Source: a virus. Taken from it: a stretch of DNA of 20,666 nucleotides. Below are positions 7,995 to 15,047 of the stretch, piece by piece. The position numbers and the translations under genes are program-made. The stretch lies in the IMG/VR virus record IMGVR_UViG_3300009011_000414, positions 1 through 20,666 of that record, one strand, 5' to 3'. Under the pieces are notes generated by a model. That model worked only from the letters and a program-made list of their open reading frames with translations. It searched no databases and was not told where the DNA came from. Every line of letters starts with the position of its first letter. The first letter of the stretch is position 1.

Positions 7995-8519
7995 TCAGTG
8001 CTCCTTCTCTACGGCGGGCCTGGTGTTTTGCCGGTAGGCCTGTGCGAACTCGCTGAGCTTTCTGGAGGCAGTCTTGATATCTCCCGCCAGATAGGCCTCG
8101 CACATAGCTGCCAGGTCTTGAGAAACACGCTCGGCGATATCGATGTGATTGGCATACTGGATGTACAGCTCGTTGTAGCGCTGGCTCTCTTTGATCAGCG
8201 CCTCCTTTAACTCCTCGACAGTCTCCGGGGGATCGATTGGCACTTCTGAGTCTTGGTCCAGGTCGGGCCACCCGTGATTACGCTGATGTCGAGACAGCCC
8301 CAGCACCCGGTTGGCCTCATCCCTCACTGCTGCATCGACGTTTAAGATCCCTTTGGCCAAGTCGCTGACAAGCACAATCAGCGGATCAGCCTCAGCGAGC
8401 GCATGGCCAGCAGTCCAGGAAACAACCTCGCCACCGAATGCCTCTCGCGGAATGTCTTTGCTGGTAGAACCACAGATAACCAGTGTGTCGAAGCGGAAGG
8501 GCTTGGCTTGTTGGCTCAT
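7995..8519 (-). CDS. early protein, unknown function (174 aa)
   Basis: A 174-residue protein. Residues 9-60 look like an alpha/beta unit (FDTLVICGSTSK and ADPLIVLVSDLAKG), and the C-terminal half (from about residue 95) is a long charged helical stretch with coiled-coil character. It starts at ATG 8519 as an ATGA overlap with the previous gene and has GGGAG upstream. It ends two bases before the zinc-ribbon start. I recognise no family. Confidence 0.75.
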   Translation of the reverse strand: MSQQAKPFRFDTLVICGSTSKDIPREAFGGEVVSWTAGHALAEADPLIVLVSDLAKGILNVDAAVRDEANRVLGLSRHQRNHGWPDLDQDSEVPIDPPETVEELKEALIKESQRYNELYIQYANHIDIAERVSQDLAAMCEAYLAGDIKTASRKLSEFAQAYRQNTRPAVEKEH

Positions 8520-8842
8520 TGGTCCTGCTCCCTGACCGGGCGGTACCACACAACTTCAATGCCACGCACAGTCGTACGGCTGCGAGTACGCGTCCCCTCG
8601 GTACGCGACATCATCCCGCGCATGTCGCTGCTGAAGATCAGGCAAAGCTGATCGACGCAGTTGGGGCTGATCGTGATGGTCGTGTTGCTGACGTCCAGCC
8701 CCATGATTTGAATGCCTGCAGCACGCAGATCTCGGGTCACGTCGTTGAAAGCGTGCAACTGCCCGGCGAACTTCTGAGTCAGCACGGTGCAAACTGGGGC
8801 ACGCTCCGGCAAGTTGAACGCGATGTTGTGCACGGTCCCCAT
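8516..8842 (-). CDS. early protein, unknown function (108 aa)
   Basis: A 108-residue protein with mixed alpha/beta character (MGTVHNIAFNLPERAPVCTV, ending RGIEVVWYRPVREQDQ). It starts one base after the B-protein stop with GGGAGGTG upstream and overlaps the next gene by 4 bases, so it is firmly inside the operon. A serine/arginine/threonine-rich stretch near residue 80 (TEGTRTRSRTTVRG) may be flexible or bind nucleic acid. I recognise no family. Confidence 0.75.
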   Translation of the reverse strand: MGTVHNIAFNLPERAPVCTVLTQKFAGQLHAFNDVTRDLRAAGIQIMGLDVSNTTITISPNCVDQLCLIFSSDMRGMMSRTEGTRTRSRTTVRGIEVVWYRPVREQDQ

Positions 8843-8843
8843 G

Positions 8844-10019
8844 TCACACCTCCCTGATCACATCGGCGGTCACAACCGACTCACCGATCTGAGCAGCGGT
8901 GTTCATAGCGGCGACCATCATGTTCCCGATCGCCAGCGGATAGAGCTGAGAGGTTCTGTCGCGCCCGCTGCTGCTCAGACGATCAGCCAGTGCCTGAAGT
9001 CCTTCGGGAGTGATCACTTCGGCAAGCGACTTCTGAGCACGACGGAGCCTGAACTCGATAAAGCTCGGCAGGTTCGCAACACTGACCGGTGTCAGCTCGG
9101 CAATTTCAATGCGCTGTACGACTTCACGCACCTCGCTGTTACGCGACGACAGCTTGACCTTTAGTTCCGACTGCCCGATCAGAATCACGCTGACCAGTTT
9201 GCTGAAACCAACCTCCAACTCGCGCAGCCGCTTCAACTGCTTCAGCGTGGGGATCGGGGTGTCATGAGCCTCCTCGATGATCACGACATGTCGAAAGCCC
9301 GCCGCGTGGCTGTTCTTCAGGACCCTGTGCATCTGTGCGAACCGGGCTTCCGGACTCGACTTCGGTTTTTCAAGCGGTGCCACTGCGTTCATGATGGCTT
9401 CGGCAATGTGAGTCGAGCGCAACGCTTTGCCCTTGGTGTCGTTGTCCTCCATCGCCAGCACGTAAGGCTCGATAACGATCACTGGCGCACTTTCGGCGGT
9501 CAGGCGATTGACCAAGTCTCGGCGCAGCGTGCTCTTGCCCGCGCCAGACTCCCCGATCACGGCAAGAAACCCGTCATGGCGCGCCACCTGGTACATCGAC
9601 TCGCGGATGTAACGAATATCAGGGTTCACATACATGTCCTCCGCGTTCTGCAGCTCATCGAACGGATCACGAAAGATGCTGAAGTGCTTGCGGGTTGCTG
9701 GCAGAAGTACCTGTTTCGGCATTAGCATGGGTTCGTCCTCCCCGGACGGCTCTTGATTGTCTTGATTGAGGGCCGGATCTGCCGCGTTGCAGCGCGGCAG
9801 GTCCATTTCTTCGAATGCGGTGTTCACCGCGTCATCATTCGCACCGTTGCTACGCAGCCAGCCCTGGATGCGCTGCTTCAGATCGGCCAGGTCGAGGCTG
9901 CGAGGCCATTGGCTGTGGTTGATCAATTGGGCAACCAGCGCCTTGCTCAACTTCAGCTCGCGTGCCAGTTCGGTTTGTGGCTGCTCGATAACGGCCAGTA
10001 CTTGCTTCAGCTTCAGCAT
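8844..10019 (-). CDS. transposition protein B, AAA+ ATPase
   Basis: A 391-residue AAA+ ATPase of the MuB/TniB/ExeA-like class. Residues 15-35 (TELARELKLSKALVAQLIN) are an N-terminal helix-turn-helix as in MuB. The ATPase core has Walker A GESGAGKS at 156-163 and Walker B VVIIEEAHD at 245-253, followed by SVILIGQSELK (sensor region). Such proteins bind target DNA with ATP and deliver it to the transposase for replicative transposition and target immunity. ATG 10019 overlaps the transposase stop as TGATG, with GGGAGGT upstream; a GTG at 10022 is one codon earlier. MuB proper is about 312 residues, so this longer form fits BcepMu-type phages better. Confidence 0.92.
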   Translation of the reverse strand: MLKLKQVLAVIEQPQTELARELKLSKALVAQLINHSQWPRSLDLADLKQRIQGWLRSNGANDDAVNTAFEEMDLPRCNAADPALNQDNQEPSGEDEPMLMPKQVLLPATRKHFSIFRDPFDELQNAEDMYVNPDIRYIRESMYQVARHDGFLAVIGESGAGKSTLRRDLVNRLTAESAPVIVIEPYVLAMEDNDTKGKALRSTHIAEAIMNAVAPLEKPKSSPEARFAQMHRVLKNSHAAGFRHVVIIEEAHDTPIPTLKQLKRLRELEVGFSKLVSVILIGQSELKVKLSSRNSEVREVVQRIEIAELTPVSVANLPSFIEFRLRRAQKSLAEVITPEGLQALADRLSSSGRDRTSQLYPLAIGNMMVAAMNTAAQIGESVVTADVIREV

Positions 10020-11782
10020 CACTCAGTACCTCCCACTACCCGCAGGCCGGCTCGCACGGGTCGCACCAGTTGGCTGGCGATGGCGTCGAGCTGCTCCTCC
10101 GGGACTCCATCCGGCCAGTTTGATTTCAGCCAAGCCAATGACTCGGACGTCCAGGCATCGCCCATGCGATTGCGCAGCAGCTTTGCTGCAGCAACGTGTG
10201 AAAGTGGTTTCAGCTCGACGGTGGCCACCGTCACATTTGCCTCAAGGTTTGTTCCTCGACGCGGCATGTACGTTGGCAGCACCGTATCGGTGATGTGCTT
10301 GTTCGGATCGATGCGCCCACCAAAAGGCAATTCCTTGGCCTTGCGTGCTGCAGCTGCTGCCTCAACGCTGTCGGTATCCGTCACCAGCTGCTCCAGGACC
10401 TTGCGAGCAACCTGGGCCGGTGTTTCGGAGTGGGCCTTGAACTGCTCGCCGATCATCGCTGCTGTGGTCGCAAAACCGTGTTCGTCGAAGACAACGCGCT
10501 CAACGACATGGAAGTGCTCGCGGCCGTCTTCACCGACCAGGACAATTTGCGCCGAATCCGCATCGCGCCAGGGATTGCGAGTGATCATCAGCTTGTCGCC
10601 GACCATCACGCCCGGCACGGTCGAGACGTCGAATTCCGCACCTCGGAATGGCACGCGCAGCTTGATTGTCACTTTTCGGGATTCAGGGGCACTGATAGCG
10701 AGCTCGCGGCATACGTCGGCAGCCGGGGCAATTCGTAGCTGGTCTTGCTTGATGCTCAACCAGGCGCCGAACCGAGTGCGGCGGTGCCGAGTGTGGATCG
10801 CGGTCGCGTTGTGGTAGCGCATCCACTGGCCGGCCCAGCTGTTGATCTGCTCCAGGGTTTCTGCCTTCTGCAGCTTCAGCCCTGACTCAAACTCGCGCTC
10901 GACGATGTTGTGTGCCTGTTCGACCTGGCCTTTGGCACGTGCATTGCCGACCTTGTTGTTCACCAGCTCGATCGACAACGATTTGCAGAGGTTCCGGAAC
11001 ATCGCACTGGTCATCGCAGCGCCGGGGTCGGTCATGATCATGAACGGCACACCATGAAACGGATCGTGCTCACCGCGCTTCTGCATGCAGCAAATCAGCA
11101 CGTTGCACAGGTTCTCAGCAGACTCGGCACCCAGGACGTACTGCACATAGATCGTGCCGCTGGTGTGATCGGTGATGACGTAGCGCCACAGGCGCTGGCG
11201 TTCGATCTTCTTCAGGTTCGCCGGCTTGCCATCGTAGAACTCGGCCTTGTTCATGACCTTCGCCCCGTCGTCGTCCAAGTAGAACTGCGTCGATATCGAG
11301 GCGTCGATCTGCCAAACATGGTTCGGGTGCTTGCTGGCCAGCTCGACGGCTGGCGCCGGCTGCAGCAACTGCTCGGGGTGCAAGTTGTAGGTGCGCAGCG
11401 CCCGAGCAATAGCGCTTTCCGACAACGGCTGGACCTCACCGGTCCCCTTATCGACCTTGGCGGCGACGATCAGCCCGTTGCTACGCAGGCGCTCTACAGC
11501 ACGCTCAATCGTGCTGAGTTGCTTGTCGTTGGCTCGGATGGACTCGACCAGGAGAGCCGATATCAAGTTCGCTTCTTCGCGACTCAATGCGGTCTTCCCC
11601 GAGTCCGAACGTTGTTTGCGGGGGACTGACACAGTCACCTCCTCAAGTTTGCGATACAGCGTGGCAACGGACATACCCAGCTCATGCGCCGCAGCTCGAC
11701 ACAGCGTTGTGCGCTGGCCACGCGGCGCGTTTTGCACCTCGCGGGCGACGTCGACGAGTCGTTGAGTAATAACGGCGCTCAT
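10019..11782 (-). CDS. DDE transposase A (Mu-like, rve core)
   Basis: A 587-residue transposase. An HTH lies near residues 28-46 (LCRAAAHELGMSVATLYRKL). The RNase H-like rve core starts about 150: WQIDAS gives Asp160, MTDPGAA gives Asp252, and GQVEQAHN gives Glu288, with 35 residues between the second Asp and Glu, the classic D,35,E spacing. The beta-barrel C-terminal domain (about 370-450) follows, then a tail that may contact protein B. It integrates the infecting phage and drives replicative transposition. It is shorter than Mu A (663 aa) and closer in build to Tn552/TniA-like enzymes. ATG 11782 follows the DUF3102 stop by three bases with AGGGG upstream. All three catalytic residues are intact. 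Confidence 0.95.
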   Translation of the reverse strand: MSAVITQRLVDVAREVQNAPRGQRTTLCRAAAHELGMSVATLYRKLEEVTVSVPRKQRSDSGKTALSREEANLISALLVESIRANDKQLSTIERAVERLRSNGLIVAAKVDKGTGEVQPLSESAIARALRTYNLHPEQLLQPAPAVELASKHPNHVWQIDASISTQFYLDDDGAKVMNKAEFYDGKPANLKKIERQRLWRYVITDHTSGTIYVQYVLGAESAENLCNVLICCMQKRGEHDPFHGVPFMIMTDPGAAMTSAMFRNLCKSLSIELVNNKVGNARAKGQVEQAHNIVEREFESGLKLQKAETLEQINSWAGQWMRYHNATAIHTRHRRTRFGAWLSIKQDQLRIAPAADVCRELAISAPESRKVTIKLRVPFRGAEFDVSTVPGVMVGDKLMITRNPWRDADSAQIVLVGEDGREHFHVVERVVFDEHGFATTAAMIGEQFKAHSETPAQVARKVLEQLVTDTDSVEAAAAARKAKELPFGGRIDPNKHITDTVLPTYMPRRGTNLEANVTVATVELKPLSHVAAAKLLRNRMGDAWTSESLAWLKSNWPDGVPEEQLDAIASQLVRPVRAGLRVVGGTE

Positions 11783-11785
11783 GGG

Positions 11786-12712
11786 TTATGCCCCTGTCTC
11801 TTGCTTCAGGGCTTCAAGAACCTGCTGGTCGGCATCCGGGCGCATCCAGGCCGGAGTGCTATCGGCCTCAGCAGCCAGAGGGATGTTGAATTCAGTCCGC
11901 AGGTCCTGGCATGCACGCTCGATCTGCGCAACCAGGCCGGACATCGTTGGCATAGGGTCTGCACCGGTCTTTGCCGCGTTCTCAAGCAACGCCTGCATAA
12001 CAGGCCACAACGAGCCGCGTACTGCGGCTTCGGCAGCATGAGAGTGCGCCGTCGCTTCCTGGCGGAGCTGCTTTGCTTCAGCATCAGGCGGCAACACTTT
12101 AACGAGAGGCTTCTTCTCAAGCTTGGTAGCCAGCTCATCGATCTTCTCGTTCTTGGCTGCGAGAACCTGACGTTGAGCCGCCGCGTCCTCGCGGGCTTCG
12201 CGCAGCGCATCCCGCAGTTCACGGCTGGTCATCTGGTCGATATCGTCCAGCGTCAAGCCGGCAACGGTGCCACCGTCCGCCAGTGCTGCAAGATCCTCGT
12301 CATCTTCCGAAATGAGCTCGAACAGCTTGGTCTTGCCCAGGGCAACGAGGGCCGGTGCCTTCCCTTGCAGTTCCGGTGACAGATACTTGAACGAGGCCTG
12401 CATCATCCTGCGTGCAGTACGCTCTGGTATGCCCAGTTGCTCGCGAACGATCAGTTCAAAGTCGCCATGGGGCTCGTTCTCTTTCAAAACGATCAGTCGC
12501 TTACCGGCTTCGAGCATCGCTTCTGCGCTCTGCGCCATGTAGAAGCGAGCCTCATGAATCAACCGGGTCCGGTCATAAACGAGGCCATCGCCGAATGCGG
12601 CCATGACACCCTCGCGGTGGGCACTCACCAGGTTTTGGCTATCTGTGAGTACCTTGCCGTCCAGGGGCGGCAGATCGAGGGCATCGGCGGGTTTGTTTGC
12701 GGTGCGTCCCAT
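11786..12712 (-). CDS. DUF3102 family protein
   Basis: A 308-residue protein. Residues 50-125 contain the DUF3102 pattern: EARFYMAQSAEAMLEAGKRL, then KENEPHGDFELIV and GIPERTARRMMQASF, where the last element resembles an HTH recognition helix. Residues about 175-225 are a charged coiled coil (REAREDAAAQRQVLAAKNEK). The family is frequent upstream of transposase genes in Mu-like phages and on mobile elements; its function is unknown, DNA binding is plausible. ATG 12712 shares a base with the previous stop (TAATG) and has a G-rich ribosome site. An in-frame ATG at 12796 would run through the previous gene and is rejected. Confidence 0.85.
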   Translation of the reverse strand: MGRTANKPADALDLPPLDGKVLTDSQNLVSAHREGVMAAFGDGLVYDRTRLIHEARFYMAQSAEAMLEAGKRLIVLKENEPHGDFELIVREQLGIPERTARRMMQASFKYLSPELQGKAPALVALGKTKLFELISEDDEDLAALADGGTVAGLTLDDIDQMTSRELRDALREAREDAAAQRQVLAAKNEKIDELATKLEKKPLVKVLPPDAEAKQLRQEATAHSHAAEAAVRGSLWPVMQALLENAAKTGADPMPTMSGLVAQIERACQDLRTEFNIPLAAEADSTPAWMRPDADQQVLEALKQETGA

Positions 12713-12981
12713 TAAACAATCCCCCCCGACAGTACTGTGAGGTGTTTGATTGCCTGGGTCGGATTGTTGTGGCACTTGATCAGGGCGTTGCGCCATTCGT
12801 GGTGACCGCGATCATTACCTGCGAAAAACGCGTCGAACTCGACGGTCCCAGCTGCATACGGCACTTGGACGTTGGTGCCTTCAATGCGGCGGCGGAGCAC
12901 AGCAATCATGCCCTCGCGGTAGACAGCGCTACGGCGATCGCCCATTTCCAGAATCTTGTCTGCCAACTTTTGGTAGTTCAT
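12712..12981 (-). CDS. early protein, unknown function (89 aa)
   Basis: An 89-residue protein (MNYQKLADKILEMGDRRSAV...) with a YREGMIAVLRRRIEG helix and a FDAFFAGNDRGHHEWRNAL segment. It starts at ATG 12981 with CGGAG upstream, 16 bases after the IclR-type gene, and ends on the DUF3102 start. I recognise no named family, although this composition is common in Mu-like early operons. Confidence 0.75.
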   Translation of the reverse strand: MNYQKLADKILEMGDRRSAVYREGMIAVLRRRIEGTNVQVPYAAGTVEFDAFFAGNDRGHHEWRNALIKCHNNPTQAIKHLTVLSGGIV

Positions 12982-12997
12982 AACAACTCCGTTCGGA

Positions 12998-13306
12998 TCA
13001 GAAGTTGCGCGTCAGCACGCGCTGGTTGATTTCGTTGATACGGCCTTGGGCTCGGCTCATTTCTTCTGCGTGAGCCTGGGCGATCTGTAGCGTTGCAATG
13101 CCCAACGCAAATCGCCCTGTATCAAGCTTCACGGCCAGTCCTTCTGCGATCAGCGTGTTGAGGCAGCGGTTAATCGTGGACGGGCTCTCATCGAGCGCCT
13201 TGGCCAGCTCGCCGTTGCTCAGTCCCGTCAGGGTCTGGCCACGTAACGCTTTCAGCACACGCAGGACGCGGGCCCCGGTGTCACTGACACGGGTCTTGTC
13301 ATTCAT
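12998..13306 (-). CDS. IclR-type winged-helix DNA-binding protein
   Basis: A 102-residue protein that is essentially one IclR N-terminal winged helix: VLRVLKALRG, then SNGELAKALDESPSTINRCLNTLIAEGLAV, with the wing DTGRFALG. Full IclR regulators have about 150 more residues for ligand binding; these are absent, so it should bind DNA without that effector domain. The C-terminal 30 residues are helical and may dimerise. ATG 13306 has CGGAG 9 bases upstream and overlaps the previous gene by 8 bases. A regulator of early transcription, or an accessory protein for transposition, is plausible; I cannot choose. Confidence 0.8.
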   Translation of the reverse strand: MNDKTRVSDTGARVLRVLKALRGQTLTGLSNGELAKALDESPSTINRCLNTLIAEGLAVKLDTGRFALGIATLQIAQAHAEEMSRAQGRINEINQRVLTRNF

Positions 13307-13784
13307 CGTTCGTTACTCCGAACTCAAGTTGAGGGTGTGCATGCTGGGCGACGTTGGCGTGGTGCCAGCTCAGGCCCTCCATGGCTGTACGGATTGCAGC
13401 AAGCGTGTCCTCGGCGTTGCTGTTGCCTGCATGGAACGCAAGCAGTGCTGACATCGCTGAGGTGATCTCGACCTGCAGGGCATTGAGTTCTTGGCCGGTG
13501 CTTTTGCGGCCAGTGGGCACATCAATGAGCAGCTTGCCGTTAGCACCTGCAAGCCACTGTGTGACGTAGTTGATTCCGCAGGCTGTCTCGTATGCCGGAA
13601 TCATCACCGCCGGCATACGCCCGGTGCTGATCCACTTGTAAAGCGTCCAGTGATCAGCCAAGCCCATCTGCGTCGCGATCCGCTCGACACCCATGTTCTT
13701 TTCAGCGATCGCGAACTCTTTGCAGAGCTCAAGCGCATGTCGCAGCGAGTTCGGCTGAACGCGTTTCCAGCGGCGGCGGGTCAT
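13299..13784 (-). CDS. HTH DNA-binding protein, early regulator
   Basis: A 161-residue protein. Residues 33-78 (GVERIATQMGLADHWTLYKWI, then MPAVMIPAYETACGINYVTQWL) form a Cro/CII-like HTH of the kind found in phage regulators of the CII/CP76 type. The C-terminal half is helical and carries EITSAMSALLAFHAG. ATG 13784 has AGGGGG about 7 bases upstream; a start at 13817 adds 11 unlikely residues. It is the first gene after a dyad-rich gap (13785-13895), so it may have its own promoter as well as read-through from the main early promoter. The exact family is uncertain. Confidence 0.75.
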   Translation of the reverse strand: MTRRRWKRVQPNSLRHALELCKEFAIAEKNMGVERIATQMGLADHWTLYKWISTGRMPAVMIPAYETACGINYVTQWLAGANGKLLIDVPTGRKSTGQELNALQVEITSAMSALLAFHAGNSNAEDTLAAIRTAMEGLSWHHANVAQHAHPQLEFGVTNDE

Positions 13785-13895
13785 TGGAAACCCCCTTGAA
13801 AGTCGCTTTCCAAACAAATTGTTTTTTTGCCTGTGGGCAAAGGTCTTTCAAGCGAGCAACACTTTTCGTGTAAATTGACACGGGAAGACATGGCT
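13785..13895. promoter_or_regulatory. dyad-rich regulatory gap between HTH gene and divergent small gene
   Basis: This AT-rich gap holds several short inverted repeats: GAAAG-tcg-CTTTC (13798-13810), TTTGCC-tgtg-GGCAAA (13826-13841), ACAC-ttttc-GTGT (13859-13871) and GTGT-aaattg-ACAC (13868-13881). TTGAAAG at 13796 is also inverted as CTTTCAA at 13845-13851. No strong sigma-70 promoter is evident in either direction; TTTCAA and TGTAAA with a 17-bp spacer on the + strand is only a weak candidate. None of the hairpins is followed by a T-run, so terminators are unlikely and operator sites are the better reading. Confidence 0.45.
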
Positions 13896-14316
13896 ATGAC
13901 CGATCGAATTGAGAAGCTGGAAGCGCAGGTGAATGCACTGGCGCAAGTAGTTCTTCGCCTTGCGGCGGCTGCAGATGCTCACGGGATCTATCACCCGGAG
14001 CAGCTGCGATCGATTCGCTGGCCTGGATCGCCGCTTGAGACAGAGGCGATCCGGACAATTGAGTGGATTTGCGATGAATTGACAGCGGCACGGGATGTAC
14101 GCCGATCGTGCGAGCTTGTGGGATGAACCCCAGGCTGTCGGGGACTGTAGTGCGCGCTGCGGAATGCAACTGGCGGGTTACGTCCGCGAGGTGCCAGGCG
14201 ATATCGAACTCAGTGCCTGGAGCAGCTGCAATCAGCTTCTCCAGCTCAAGGCGCCAGGTGTCCATTGCGTGCGGCTGAAGCTCGACTTCGACAAAAATTG
14301 GGGTCGGGTTCGACAT
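13894..14316 (-). CDS. early protein, unknown (140 aa), C-terminal half opposite another frame
   Basis: A 140-residue frame (MSNPTPIFVEVELQPHAMDTW...). The first 70 residues look like an ordinary folded protein and the start at ATG 14316 is well served: it lies 10 bases after the gp16-like stop with TGAGG in between, as for coupled early genes. The second half is rich in Ser, Pro, Ala and Gln and is antisense to the 76-aa + strand gene, so it may be poorly conserved tail or simply non-functional read-on to the stop at 13894. I recognise no family. Confidence 0.5.
   Translation of the reverse strand: MSNPTPIFVEVELQPHAMDTWRLELEKLIAAAPGTEFDIAWHLADVTRQLHSAARTTVPDSLGFIPQARTIGVHPVPLSIHRKSTQLSGSPLSQAAIQASESIAAAPGDRSREHLQPPQGEELLAPVHSPALPASQFDRS
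13896..14126 (+). CDS. small coiled-coil protein, divergent to early operon (76 aa)
   Basis: A 76-residue protein (MTDRIEKLEAQVNALAQVVLRL...). The first 25 residues are a clean leucine-heptad coiled coil; the rest includes IEWICDELTAARD. The start at ATG 13896 has GGGAAG 8 bases upstream; ATG 13890 is too close to it. It lies opposite the second half of the leftward frame 13894-14316, so at most one of the two may be functional over the shared bases. Its protein-like composition favours a real gene, but there is no recognised family. Confidence 0.5.
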   Translation: MTDRIEKLEAQVNALAQVVLRLAAAADAHGIYHPEQLRSIRWPGSPLETEAIRTIEWICDELTAARDVRRSCELVG

Positions 14317-14326
14317 GGGAGAAACC

Positions 14327-14536
14327 TCAGGCGGCGGCAGCGGCGGCTTTGAGACCAAGCTTCACGGCGATGTCGTGTGCTTGCCCGTAATGAGCTTTGT
14401 CCTGGCCGTTGAGAACCCGGTATACCGCGTTGCGGCGGTATCCGTTCTCAAGCGCCCAGGTAGTGATGGTTTTACCGGCCTGGCGGAATTGTTCTCGCAC
14501 CTGGTCGGGGGTTAGGGCTTTGTTTGCAGATGCCAT
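14327..14536 (-). CDS. BcepMu gp16-like HTH protein, first early gene
   Basis: A 69-residue DNA-binding protein. TPDQVREQFRQAGKTITTW followed by ALENGYRRNAVYRVLNGQDK and GQAHDIAVKLGLK is the pattern of the small BcepMu gp16 family, an HTH group found beside the repressor in transposable phages. It ends in an Ala run. It is the first gene of the leftward transcript and divergent from the XRE repressor, the position of Ner/Cro proteins, so it probably turns down one or both promoters of the switch. ATG 14536 has CAGGAG upstream. The start codon lies inside the palindrome TGCCATGGCA. Confidence 0.8.
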   Translation of the reverse strand: MASANKALTPDQVREQFRQAGKTITTWALENGYRRNAVYRVLNGQDKAHYGQAHDIAVKLGLKAAAAAA

Positions 14537-14540
14537 GGCA
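14531..14540. repeat. palindrome TGCCATGGCA over the gp16-like start codon
   Basis: A perfect 10-bp palindrome containing the ATG of the first early gene. Its TGGCA half-site also occurs at 14575, in the main operator at 14599 and at 14630 over the repressor start, hinting at a set of related protein-binding sites. Autoregulation is inference. Confidence 0.35.
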
Positions 14541-14582
14541 GCGGCTCCTGTGATGCAAAGATGATTCATACATGTGGCATTA

Positions 14583-14611
14583 ATGATGGTGCCAAATTTG
14601 GCACCAGTCAA
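14583..14611 (-). promoter_or_regulatory. early promoter (leftward)
   Basis: On the minus strand TTGACT (14606-14611) and CATCAT (14583-14588) are separated by exactly 17 bases. They match the sigma-70 consensus at 5/6 and 4/6 positions. The promoter would start transcription roughly 40 bases before the gp16-like gene and feed the whole early operon down to mor. Its spacer is the 18-bp operator palindrome, so repressor binding would block it. Confidence 0.65.
14588..14605. promoter_or_regulatory. operator: 18-bp perfect palindrome
   Basis: GGTGCCAAATTTGGCACC is a perfect 18-bp inverted repeat in the 92-bp gap between the divergent gp16-like gene and the XRE repressor. It fills the spacer of the leftward early promoter. 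Such symmetry is what a dimeric XRE or Cro-type protein binds. Which of the two flanking regulators uses it is not shown by sequence. Confidence 0.75.
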
Positions 14612-14628
14612 TGGTTTAGGTGAAATTT

Positions 14629-15042
14629 ATGGCACTTGGCGAGCGCCTAAAAACTGAGCGAGAGAGGCTTGGTTTCAACCAAACTGACTTTGCTAGCCTG
14701 GTTGGCGCGTCCAAAAGAACCCAGATCGGCTGGGAGCAGGAACGATCATTCCCTGATATCCAGGCACTGGCGGTCTGGGTTGGCGAAGGTCTGGACGCTA
14801 TCTATGTGCTGACGGGAAACCGGCCAGCGCCGACCGTTTTAGCTTCGGAAAATCGGACGGCGCCGACCGCTTTGGCATCCGACGAGGAAATTCTCTTGGA
14901 CTCCTACCGAGCTTTGGCTGTGCAAGAAAAGCGGCGGCTGCTTGCCTCAGTACTGGCAGGTGACACAGCGCCTTCAAAGGGAATTCAAGTTACAGGTGAT
15001 GGCAACAAAACTGCCGGCCGGGACATCAACGAGAACACTTAG
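14629..15042 (+). CDS. XRE-family phage repressor
   Basis: A 137-residue repressor. Residues 4-62 are a Xre/Cro HTH: LGERLKTERERLGFNQTDFA, SLVGASKRTQIGWEQERSFP, then GLDAIYVLTG, the common end of this domain. A linker holds an 11-residue tandem duplication (64-74 and 75-85), then a short helix (EEILLDSYRALAVQEKRRLL) and a tail with GIQVTGDGNKTAGRD at 118-132. There is no LexA-type peptidase domain, so RecA-driven self-cleavage is not expected. It is divergent from the early operon and should silence it in the lysogen. ATG 14629 has AGGTG 6 bases upstream; GTG 14620 is an alternative. Confidence 0.85.
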   Translation: MALGERLKTERERLGFNQTDFASLVGASKRTQIGWEQERSFPDIQALAVWVGEGLDAIYVLTGNRPAPTVLASENRTAPTALASDEEILLDSYRALAVQEKRRLLASVLAGDTAPSKGIQVTGDGNKTAGRDINENT

Positions 15043-15047
15043 GCAGT

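Noticed and set aside
14598-14626. TTGGCA and TGAAAT as a rightward repressor promoter with 17-bp spacing
   Set aside because: The transcript would begin at or after the repressor ATG at 14629, which would require leaderless translation or a later start, contrary to the good ribosome site present.
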